A stretch of 13,977 nucleotides of DNA, from contig CADCRB010000312.1 of assembly GCA_902803745.1 (NCBI GenBank), positions 1-13,977 of the forward strand, read 5' to 3'. A model generated the notes under the pieces. That model was not told where the DNA came from. It saw nothing but the letters and a program-made list of their open reading frames with translations, and did no database searches. The position numbers were made by a program, and so were the translations under genes. Shown here one piece after another: positions 7,186 through 13,628 of the stretch; within the stretch, counting starts at the first letter, position 1; each line of letters starts with the position of its first letter. This DNA comes from an uncultured Lachnospiraceae bacterium (GTDB lineage Bacteria > Bacillota > Clostridia > Lachnospirales > Lachnospiraceae).

Positions 7186-8504
7186 GGATCCTTAGCATCC
7201 ACATAGACGGATTCGGAAACCTGAAAAATACGGATTATGTTTTCTCACATGGGATGAATATTAAGGAAGTCGGTACCGTATGGGACAGATCGGCGGTATC
7301 GGAATTTATTGTTGCCATGATATACGGACTTGATGGCCAGGGTAAGGTAAGACAGCAGTACATTCCCCGTGACGGAGCGGTATTCGGGGGATCGATGAAG
7401 ATATCCGCGGAGGGAAGGGAGTATTCCATAACCAGAACCTTCGGAAGCTCTGATCCGGCAATGGATACTCTTAGATTCGTATCGGAGACGGATGGTTCTC
7501 CGATGGGTTTTTCTCCTGACTATCTGCTGGGCGTTACCAGAGAGCAGTATGTCAGGAATGCGACGATAATAGACGGCTCAACATATGATGATTACTCGCT
7601 TCATGACAGAAATCTCCTTATGTCTCTTATGAATGCCGAAGAAGAGAGGACGCTTTCAAAGAGGAGTCTTGAGACTCTTATGAGGGCGGAAACAAGGCTT
7701 ACAAGAGGCGGCTCCAGGGTTACCGAGGAAGCAAGATACAAGGAAGAGCAGAAACAGTATGAGCTTCAGGAGGAGCTTAAGCGCTGCAAGCAGAAGAGTG
7801 ATGATGTTAAGGTCTTAAGGGAGCAGGAAGCGGAGGCCCTGAAGACCATGGAAGAAAAGAAGGCTGTTATGGACGAGGCGGAGGAAAAGCTCGGAAAGGC
7901 GCAGAATATGAGAAAGCAGAACACCCAGCATGTGCTGAGTCTGGGACTTTCGATGCTGTGTCTTATCGGCGGACTCGGTCTTGTACTGGCGGGAGTGGTT
8001 TTCCGTTTTGAAATGCCCGGCGCAGTTAACGGATCTTTTGATACGATATACGACGGGTTCCTTCTTCTGCTGTTCGCATTGTTTGTATTTTATTTCAGGA
8101 GACAGTGGAGACGGAGACAGGAAAAGAAGATCGACGGACTGAGGAGCGCTGCAGATGAGTGCAGACAGGACTATGAGGCGGTCCTTGCTGTGGTTAATGA
8201 GATAGACGAGCACATCAAGGAAGTCTCGGTAGATGCCGATCGTGTGGGAGAGGCATCGGATGCTCTTGAAAATTTCAAGAAAAGAGTTGAGATAGAGAGA
8301 CGGCAGCTCAGGGTTCTGCGTGGAGCCAGAAAATATATTCAGGCTGCGACTGAGGAAGTAGGACATGAATCGTCGAGGATACAGGAAGCATTCTCAAGAG
8401 AAGCACCGGCCCTCATAATAATGGATGTTTTTTCGGATCATGCGCTGGCAAGAGAAGTTTTCGGGAGGACATCTGACAGATTTCAGGTTATATTTTTGAC
8501 TTAA
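7182..8504 (+). CDS. YhaN/SbcC-like membrane coiled-coil protein with a degenerate ATPase head
   Basis: The N-terminus (MRILSIHIDGFGNLKN) is the SMC/SbcC/YhaN ATPase lobe, and FIVAMIYGL (42-50) matches the helix after the P-loop. The Walker A itself is lost: where GPNEAGKST is expected the protein has VGTVWDRSA (30-38), with Asp for Gly, Arg for Lys and Ala for Thr. Coiled coil runs about 150-245 and 308-385, interrupted by two membrane helices (about 251-274 and 292-305). The C-terminus ALIIMDVF...QVIFLT corresponds to the Walker B/D-loop region but has Val after the Asp, and the ABC signature segment expected before it is absent. At 440 residues it is shorter than usual YhaN. The start is a TTG (good GGGAGGAGAG upstream) inside the preceding gene's TTGA overlap. 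Its partner is presumably the upstream SbcD-like protein. Confidence 0.75.
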   Translation: MRILSIHIDGFGNLKNTDYVFSHGMNIKEVGTVWDRSAVSEFIVAMIYGLDGQGKVRQQYIPRDGAVFGGSMKISAEGREYSITRTFGSSDPAMDTLRFVSETDGSPMGFSPDYLLGVTREQYVRNATIIDGSTYDDYSLHDRNLLMSLMNAEEERTLSKRSLETLMRAETRLTRGGSRVTEEARYKEEQKQYELQEELKRCKQKSDDVKVLREQEAEALKTMEEKKAVMDEAEEKLGKAQNMRKQNTQHVLSLGLSMLCLIGGLGLVLAGVVFRFEMPGAVNGSFDTIYDGFLLLLFALFVFYFRRQWRRRQEKKIDGLRSAADECRQDYEAVLAVVNEIDEHIKEVSVDADRVGEASDALENFKKRVEIERRQLRVLRGARKYIQAATEEVGHESSRIQEAFSREAPALIIMDVFSDHALAREVFGRTSDRFQVIFLT

Positions 8505-8525
8505 CTGATTATTACTGCATAGATT
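8496..8525 (+). promoter_or_regulatory. Promoter candidate for degV
   Basis: TTGACT (8496-8501) matches the -35 consensus at 5 of 6 positions and is followed after 18 bases by TAGATT (8520-8525), 4 of 6. It starts within the last codons of the YhaN-like gene and lies 43-72 bases upstream of the degV ATG, where a 63-base gap breaks the otherwise overlapping cluster. No terminator is visible in that gap, so readthrough from valS is also possible. Confidence 0.45.
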
Positions 8526-8567
8526 CACTGTCGGATATAGAACCGGTTTTTTGTTGAGGAGGATTTT

Positions 8568-9434
8568 ATGAGCATAAGGATTATAGCAGACAGCTGCTGT
8601 GAGTTTCCGGAAGACCTGAAAAAGGAAGTGGTCTGCGAAAATGTACCGCTGATACTCACAGTGGACGGGAAGGAGGTCGTTGACGATTCGTCCTTTGACC
8701 AGAAGAGCTTCTTAAAGCTCCTGTCCGGATGCAGGGATGTACCCAGATCGGCCTGTCCGTCTCCCCAAAACTACCTTGATGCCTATGAAGGAAGTGATCC
8801 TTCGGAGGAGGAATGGGTATTTGTAGTGACTCTTTCAAGTTCGCTTTCGGGATCATATAATTCAGCCGAGCTTGCAAAGGAAATGTATGAAGAAGAGCAT
8901 AGGGATGATAAGGGCGGATCAGAAAGAAGGATACATGTCTTTGATTCCAAGACTGCTTCCGGCGGAGAGGCTCAGGCTGCGCTGAAGGCGTATGAACTCT
9001 ACAAGGAGGGCTGCAGCTTTGACGAAATAGTTGAAAAGTGCGAGGATTATATAGCTCATCTCAATACCTTTTTTGTGCTTGAATCTCTTGAGGTTTTCAG
9101 AAAAAACGGAAGGCTTTCCAATACAAAGGCCTTTGCCGCAAATGTGCTTAATCTGAAACCTGTGTGCAAGGGGGTGGACGGAGTCATTGAGCCTGCATCC
9201 ATCCAGAGAGGCATAAAGAATGCCCTTAAGAAGATGGTAGAGCTGTCGCTTGAGGGAATAAAGGATACAAAGGAGCGCATACTGATAATAAATCACTGCA
9301 ACTGCTATGAGAGAGCATGCTCGGTGCTGTCTGATTTTATTTCAAAGGCAGAATTCAAGGCAACGATGATACTTGATACTGCAGGAGTGAGCACATTGTA
9401 TGCTTCCGATGGCGGGATAATAATATCATTCTGA
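8568..9434 (+). CDS. DegV family fatty-acid-binding protein
   Basis: A cytoplasmic two-domain protein of 288 residues, the usual length for DegV. Members bind a fatty acid in a deep pocket; the FakB proteins of this family present it to the kinase FakA for phosphorylation. Family marks are the N-terminal IIADSCCEFP (the DSxxDLP-type motif), VTLSSSLSGSYNSA (lipid headgroup-binding SSxLSGTY region), FDSKTASGGEAQ, ESLEVFRKNGRLS (the LxxLxxGGRI motif with Asn for one Gly) and NVLNLKPV (LxIKP). AGGAGG at 8557-8562 lies 5 bases before the ATG. No fakA-like kinase is nearby, so which lipid or kinase it serves cannot be told from here. Confidence 0.9.
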   Translation: MSIRIIADSCCEFPEDLKKEVVCENVPLILTVDGKEVVDDSSFDQKSFLKLLSGCRDVPRSACPSPQNYLDAYEGSDPSEEEWVFVVTLSSSLSGSYNSAELAKEMYEEEHRDDKGGSERRIHVFDSKTASGGEAQAALKAYELYKEGCSFDEIVEKCEDYIAHLNTFFVLESLEVFRKNGRLSNTKAFAANVLNLKPVCKGVDGVIEPASIQRGIKNALKKMVELSLEGIKDTKERILIINHCNCYERACSVLSDFISKAEFKATMILDTAGVSTLYASDGGIIISF

Positions 9435-9470
9435 TAATTATTTAATATGTTTTTATAGAGGAGGAATCTG

Positions 9471-10961
9471 ATGGCTAAGAAAGAAAAGGTTATACTTGCG
9501 TATTCCGGAGGACTTGATACCACGGTTATTATTCCCTGGCTCAAGGAAAACTATGACTATGAGGTCATATGCTGCTGCATAGACTGCGGGCAGGGAAATG
9601 AACTTGACGGACTTGAAGAGAGAGCTCACGCTTCAGGTGCATCAAAGCTTTACATCGAGGATGTGACTGATGAGATGTGCGAAGAAGTCATAGTGCCTTG
9701 CGTACAGTCACACGCTGTGTATGAGAATAAATATCTCCTTGGCACATCGATCGCAAGACCGATAATAGCGAAAAGACTGGTAGAGGTCGCGAGGAAGGAG
9801 CATGCAGCGGCTATCTGCCATGGCGCTACCGGAAAGGGAAATGATCAGATCAGATTTGAGCTCGGGATCAAAGCCCTTGCCCCTGATCTTAAGATAATCG
9901 CAGCCTGGCGTGATCCGAACTGGACAATGCAGTCAAGAGAGGATGAGCTTGAATATGCAAAGGAGCATGGGATCACACTTCCGTTTTCTGCATCAAATTC
10001 ATACAGCCGTGACAGAAATATCTGGCATATAAGTCACGAGGGCCTTGAGCTTGAAGATCCGGCTGCAGAGCCTGACTATAATAAACTGCTGGTGCTTGGA
10101 GTTACACCTGAGAAGGCTCCCGCAAAGCCTGAATATGTGTCAATGCAATTTGAAAAGGGCGTGCCGGTAGCGGTGAACGGACAGAGGATGAAGGTTTCCG
10201 ATATCATACGAACCCTTAACGTGCTTGGCGGCAAGCATGGTATCGGCATCATAGACATAGTTGAAAACAGGGTAGTGGGAATGAAGAGCCGCGGTGTATA
10301 TGAAACACCCGGCGGTACTATACTGTATGCAGCTCACGAGCAGCTTGAAGAGCTTATCCTGGACCGTGAGACTTTAAGGGTCAAGAGGAAGATAGGTGAA
10401 GAGCTTGCCCAGACCATATATGAAGGGAAGTGGTTTACTCCTCTCGCAGATGCTCTGGTTGCCTTTATCAAGTCGACTCAGGAGTATGTGACCGGAGAGG
10501 TGAAGTTCAGATTATACAAGGGAAATATCATAAAGGCCGGAGAGACATCTCCTTATTCGATATACGATGAGGATATAGCAAGCTTTACCACGGGAGAGCT
10601 TTATGACCATAAGGATGCGTCAGGCTTTATCACACTTTTTGGCCTTTCGACCTGGGTAAGGGCAATGAAGCTCCAGCAGAGATCAGGAAAGGCGCATCAT
10701 AAGTCTCCTACGGCTGCTACAAGCGCAAGGATCGCTGCATCGGAGACCGCAAGGGAAGCAAAGAAGGCGGCAAAGGTAACTGCGGGTAAAGCAAAATCCA
10801 AAGTGAAAAGCACAGCGGGAAAAACCAAAAGCGCAGCAAAGAAAACTGCTGAAAAGGCCAAGACTGTAGCGAAAAACACCGCATCCAAAACCAAAACCGT
10901 GGCAAAAAAAACCGCGGATAAAGCAAAGAATGCAGTGAAGAGGGCAAAGAAAGAGAAATAA
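9471..10961 (+). CDS. argG: Argininosuccinate synthase with a repetitive basic C-terminal extension
   Basis: Residues 1 to about 407 are a full ArgG, which joins citrulline and aspartate using ATP in the penultimate step of arginine synthesis. Landmarks are the N-type ATP pyrophosphatase loop AYSGGLDTT (10-18), CHGATGKGNDQIRFE, the SREDELEYA segment and the C-terminal DASGFITLFGL. Bacterial ArgG normally ends near 400 residues. Here a further ~89 residues of Lys, Ala, Thr and Ser follow in frame, including six 11-residue repeats (426-491). The net charge is strongly positive, unlike the enzyme body. GAGGAGG at 9458-9464 lies 6 bases before the ATG. The next gene starts 4 bases after the stop. 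The enzyme call is near certain; the function of the tail is unknown. Confidence 0.97.
   Translation: MAKKEKVILAYSGGLDTTVIIPWLKENYDYEVICCCIDCGQGNELDGLEERAHASGASKLYIEDVTDEMCEEVIVPCVQSHAVYENKYLLGTSIARPIIAKRLVEVARKEHAAAICHGATGKGNDQIRFELGIKALAPDLKIIAAWRDPNWTMQSREDELEYAKEHGITLPFSASNSYSRDRNIWHISHEGLELEDPAAEPDYNKLLVLGVTPEKAPAKPEYVSMQFEKGVPVAVNGQRMKVSDIIRTLNVLGGKHGIGIIDIVENRVVGMKSRGVYETPGGTILYAAHEQLEELILDRETLRVKRKIGEELAQTIYEGKWFTPLADALVAFIKSTQEYVTGEVKFRLYKGNIIKAGETSPYSIYDEDIASFTTGELYDHKDASGFITLFGLSTWVRAMKLQQRSGKAHHKSPTAATSARIAASETAREAKKAAKVTAGKAKSKVKSTAGKTKSAAKKTAEKAKTVAKNTASKTKTVAKKTADKAKNAVKRAKKEK
10746..10943 (+). repeat. Six 33-bp units encoding an 11-residue Thr-Ala/Lys repeat in ArgG
   Basis: Six consecutive 11-residue units each begin Thr-Ala: TAREAKKAAKV, TAGKAKSKVKS, TAGKTKSAAKK, TAEKAKTVAKN, TASKTKTVAKK, TADKAKNAVKR. 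Periodicity is exact with no insertion. The DNA units have diverged, so this is not a fresh slippage product. An 11-residue period is that of group 3 LEA proteins and of long amphipathic helices, while the Lys/Ala composition resembles histone H1 tails. Confidence 0.92.
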
Positions 10962-10965
10962 AGAA

Positions 10966-11694
10966 ATGGCTGTATTCATTGCGGTCCTGGATGATGACCC
11001 TGCTGACAGAAAGCAGTCGGAGAGGCTGCTTTCAAGGGAGCGGGATGAGAGAGCAAAAGACGGGGAAGTAATATATTATGATCTCTACGGGAGCGAGGAA
11101 GCTATGCTCCCGTATTTCATGAAGTATGACCTTTTTCTTATCGATGTGACTAAGACCACAAGAGATGGTATGATGGTCGCTGTGGATCTGCTTCGCCGCG
11201 GGGCCGAAGGTAAGATGATCCTGTATTATGACAAAATAGATTATCGCCGGAAATACGGCGATGAGGAAGGGATATCATTTCTTCAGAAGCCTCTGTGGCA
11301 GCGGGATTATAAGAAAATAGTGGATGCTGCGATCTTGGCTCACCAGAGCAGAGGCAGCCTGGTGGAGCTTAGGGGGGATAAGGGAACCCTGTACGTAAAG
11401 AATGAGGAGATCCTGTATGCCACAGTTCAGGATTATTATGTTGCGGTAGCGTTGTCAGGAGACAGATCCTTTCATTTGCTCTGTGATCTGTCCTCTTTTT
11501 ACTATTCACTTGATCAGGATGAATTTATGGTCCTTTCGAAAAATGCTGTGATCAACATGGGCCATGTCCTGTCCAGCAGCGGGACCAGCTTCAGGATGTC
11601 AGACGGGGCTGTACTGAAATACAGTATATTTGATAAAAAGGCGATCACTAAAAGATACGCTGAGTTTGCGGAGAGGAAACGGGAAAAAAGATGA
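10966..11694 (+). CDS. LytTR-type response regulator
   Basis: 242 residues. The N-terminal receiver domain has an acidic cluster D9-D11, the expected phosphoacceptor D60 in FLIDVT, and K108 in FLQKP. The usual Thr/Ser switch position after the fourth strand appears to be Tyr (LYYDK, 86-90), so phosphorylation signalling may be unorthodox. The C-terminal part (about 125-235) has the LytTR DNA-binding pattern, with the beta-strand segments LVELRGDKGTLYVKNEEILYA and FMVLSKNAVINMGHV. LytTR regulators usually control virulence, bacteriocin or cell-envelope genes by binding direct repeats. This one sits 4 bases after argG and overlaps argC by 4 bases, with no histidine kinase beside it. A role in controlling arginine genes is suggested by position only. 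Confidence 0.85.
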   Translation: MAVFIAVLDDDPADRKQSERLLSRERDERAKDGEVIYYDLYGSEEAMLPYFMKYDLFLIDVTKTTRDGMMVAVDLLRRGAEGKMILYYDKIDYRRKYGDEEGISFLQKPLWQRDYKKIVDAAILAHQSRGSLVELRGDKGTLYVKNEEILYATVQDYYVAVALSGDRSFHLLCDLSSFYYSLDQDEFMVLSKNAVINMGHVLSSSGTSFRMSDGAVLKYSIFDKKAITKRYAEFAERKREKR

Positions 11695-12731
11695 TAAGGG
11701 TCGGGATAATAGGATCAACCGGATATGCGGGAGCAGAGATAGCAAGACTTCTTTTAGGACATAAGGATACGGAGATCAGATTTCTTGTGTCGAGAAGCTT
11801 TGCCGGTCAGCCCTACGAGGATATTTTCAGAAATTTATTCACTATCATAGAAAAGGACTGCGAAGATATAAGCCTTAAAGAAATGGCGGATGAGGCAGAT
11901 GTCATCTTCACGGCGACACCCCAGGGGTACCTTCAGGGAGTGCTTTCCGGGGATATTCTTGATAAATGCAGGATCATAGATATGTCCGCGGACTACAGGA
12001 TAAAGGACGTCAGTGTCTATGAAAAATGGTATTCCCTGGAGCATCATTCTCCGGAGCTTTTGAATGAGGCAGTATACGGACTTACAGAGGTGAACAGGGA
12101 CGCGATCCGGAAGGCAAGGCTTATCGCTAATCCGGGGTGCTATACCACCTGCTCGATACTTACTGCCTATCCGCTGATGAAGGAGCATCTTATCGAAAGG
12201 GATTCCCTTATTATCAATGCACTCTCCGGGGTCTCAGGAGCAGGCAGGGGGGCAAAGATCGCAAATCTGTTCTGCGAGGTGAATGAATCAGCAAAGGCGT
12301 ATTCCGTTGCCACGCACAGACATACGCCTGAGATAGAAGAGCAGCTCGGACTTGCATACGGAGAAGACCTTACAGTGCAGTTTACACCCCATCTCGTGCC
12401 CATGCACCGGGGGATACTTGCAACGGAGGTGGCGAAGACCGTAAGGAAGGTCTCATATGAGGAGATCAAAGACGTATACGATAAGTATTATGCAAAAGAG
12501 AGATTTATCCGTGTGCTGAAAAAGGACATGTGTCCTGAAACCAGATTTGTTGAAGGCAGTAATTATCTGGATATAGGATTTAAGATCGATGAACGTACCG
12601 GTAATATCATTTTGATGGGGGCTCTTGATAATCTGGAAAAGGGTGCGGCCTCCCAGGCTGTGCAGAATTTCAATGTGATGTTTGGATTTGCGGAGGAGGA
12701 AGGGATCGATATGATCCCGATGGTGCCGTAA
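11691..12731 (+). CDS. argC: N-acetyl-gamma-glutamyl-phosphate reductase
   Basis: Catalyses the NADPH-dependent reduction of N-acetylglutamyl phosphate to the semialdehyde, the third step of arginine synthesis. Its 346 residues are typical of the long-form enzyme. The nucleotide-binding loop GSTGYAGAE is at 8-16, the catalytic cysteine is C150 in NPGCYTT, and the conserved histidine motif is HRHTPEIEEQ (209-218, active-site His at 211). GVSGAGRGAK is the conserved SGVSGAGR stretch. The ATG overlaps the regulator stop (ATGA), so the two are likely translated together. The stop shares one base with the next ATG. Confidence 0.97.
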   Translation: MIRVGIIGSTGYAGAEIARLLLGHKDTEIRFLVSRSFAGQPYEDIFRNLFTIIEKDCEDISLKEMADEADVIFTATPQGYLQGVLSGDILDKCRIIDMSADYRIKDVSVYEKWYSLEHHSPELLNEAVYGLTEVNRDAIRKARLIANPGCYTTCSILTAYPLMKEHLIERDSLIINALSGVSGAGRGAKIANLFCEVNESAKAYSVATHRHTPEIEEQLGLAYGEDLTVQFTPHLVPMHRGILATEVAKTVRKVSYEEIKDVYDKYYAKERFIRVLKKDMCPETRFVEGSNYLDIGFKIDERTGNIILMGALDNLEKGAASQAVQNFNVMFGFAEEEGIDMIPMVP

Positions 12732-13177
12732 TGGAGATCAGGGAAATGAAACTGTCGGATTATGATGAGGTGGCTGATCTCTGGCAGTCTATAAAAGGCT
12801 TTGCCTTAAGGAGTATCGATGACTCAAGGGATGGTGTGAAGAAATTTCTTGAAAGAAATCCGGGTCTCTCAACTGTTGCGATCGAGAATGGAATGGCAGT
12901 AGGAGCCATACTCTGCGGCCATGACGGCAGGAGAGCAACCCTGTATCATGTCTGCGTCAGGGAGCCCTACCGTAAAAGGGGCATTGGAAAAGCAATGGTC
13001 GTAAGGTGTATGAAGGCGCTGCAGGCGGAGGGAATAAATAAAGTTGCTTTGATAGCGTTTACACATAATGATGTCGGAAATGCTTTTTGGAAAGAAATAG
13101 GGTGGACACAAAGGCAGGATTTGAATTATTATGATTTTACCCTTAATATGGATAATATAATCAGATTCAATGAATGA
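12731..13177 (+). CDS. GNAT family N-acetyltransferase
   Basis: 148 residues with a single GNAT fold. The acetyl-CoA loop is R81-K-R-G-I-G-K87 preceded by the beta-4 segment TLYHVCVREPY, and the C-terminal NDVGNAFWKEIGWTQR is the conserved NxxAxxFYxxxGF element. Its start overlaps the argC stop by one base (TAATG). The substrate is unknown. The position between argC and argJ raises the possibility of glutamate N-acetylation (an NAGS-like role) or of acetylating an arginine-pathway protein or intermediate, but ArgJ itself can often recycle or make acetylglutamate, so that is only a guess. A general protein or small-molecule acetyltransferase fits equally well. Confidence 0.88.
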   Translation: MEIREMKLSDYDEVADLWQSIKGFALRSIDDSRDGVKKFLERNPGLSTVAIENGMAVGAILCGHDGRRATLYHVCVREPYRKRGIGKAMVVRCMKALQAEGINKVALIAFTHNDVGNAFWKEIGWTQRQDLNYYDFTLNMDNIIRFNE

Positions 13178-13216
13178 TGAAACGGAAGAATTGATTTAAG
13201 GAGAGGAGAAAGGAAA

Positions 13217-13618
13217 ATGGAAGTACAGACTTGTTCGAGGTGCAGGAAGTTCTTTAATTACATCGGAGGTGAGAGGATCTGTCCTGCCTGCAAGGAGGAA
13301 GTAGAAAAGGAGTTTCAGAAGGTCAAGGAATACATCAAGGATAACCGGTCGGCTACCGTGATACAGGTTGCTAAGGAATGTGAAGTGTCCGAAAAGCAGA
13401 TAAGGCAGTGGGTAAGGGAAGAGAGACTTGAGCTTTCCTCTACCGATGGTGAGTTTGTATGCGAGAAGTGCGGAGCCTCCATTACCAGCGGAAGATTCTG
13501 CGCAAAGTGCAAAAATGAAATGGTAGATAATCTTAGTGCTGTAATAAAGAAGGATGAGCCCAAGCCTGAGCCTCAGAAGAAGCTTCATGACGGCAATAAG
13601 ATGAGATTCCTTAAGTAA
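13217..13618 (+). CDS. YvyF-like (TIGR03826) zinc-ribbon/HTH protein
   Basis: 133 residues. An N-terminal zinc ribbon (C6xxC9, C22xxC25), a helix and a helix-turn-helix-like segment (about 44-73, QVAKECEVSEKQIRQWVREE), and a second cysteine pair set (C82xxC85, C95xxC98) form the layout of the flagellar-operon protein YvyF of Bacillus and its clostridial relatives. The tail is Pro/Lys-rich. The family's molecular function is not well established; in Bacillus the gene lies next to flgM. Here it is in an arginine cluster with no flagellar genes in view. A long Shine-Dalgarno sequence (AAGGAGAGGAGAAAGG) precedes the ATG. The 39-base gap after the GNAT gene is the largest within this cluster apart from the one before argG. 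Confidence 0.75.
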   Translation: MEVQTCSRCRKFFNYIGGERICPACKEEVEKEFQKVKEYIKDNRSATVIQVAKECEVSEKQIRQWVREERLELSSTDGEFVCEKCGASITSGRFCAKCKNEMVDNLSAVIKKDEPKPEPQKKLHDGNKMRFLK

Positions 13619-13628
13619 AGGCTTATTG

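Noticed and set aside
8541..8552. AACCGGTT plus T run upstream of degV as a terminator
   Set aside because: The palindrome has no loop and cannot form a stable stem; the T run is merely adjacent.
9425..9460. Possible ArgR (ARG box) operator in front of argG
   Set aside because: The AT-rich stretch has only a poor match to the 18-base palindrome; with no second copy I cannot separate it from AT-rich background. A matrix search with the genome's own ArgR sites would decide.
10903..10911. A8 run in the ArgG tail as a frameshift or slippage site that might create the tail artificially
   Set aside because: The 11-residue Thr-Ala period is in register on both sides of the run, so the frame shown is the real one; no alternative frame gives a conserved product.
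10683..10979. Minus-strand ORFs opposite the ArgG tail
   Set aside because: Repetitive Phe/Leu/Cys-rich translations are the antisense image of the Lys/Ala repeat; no start signal or family.
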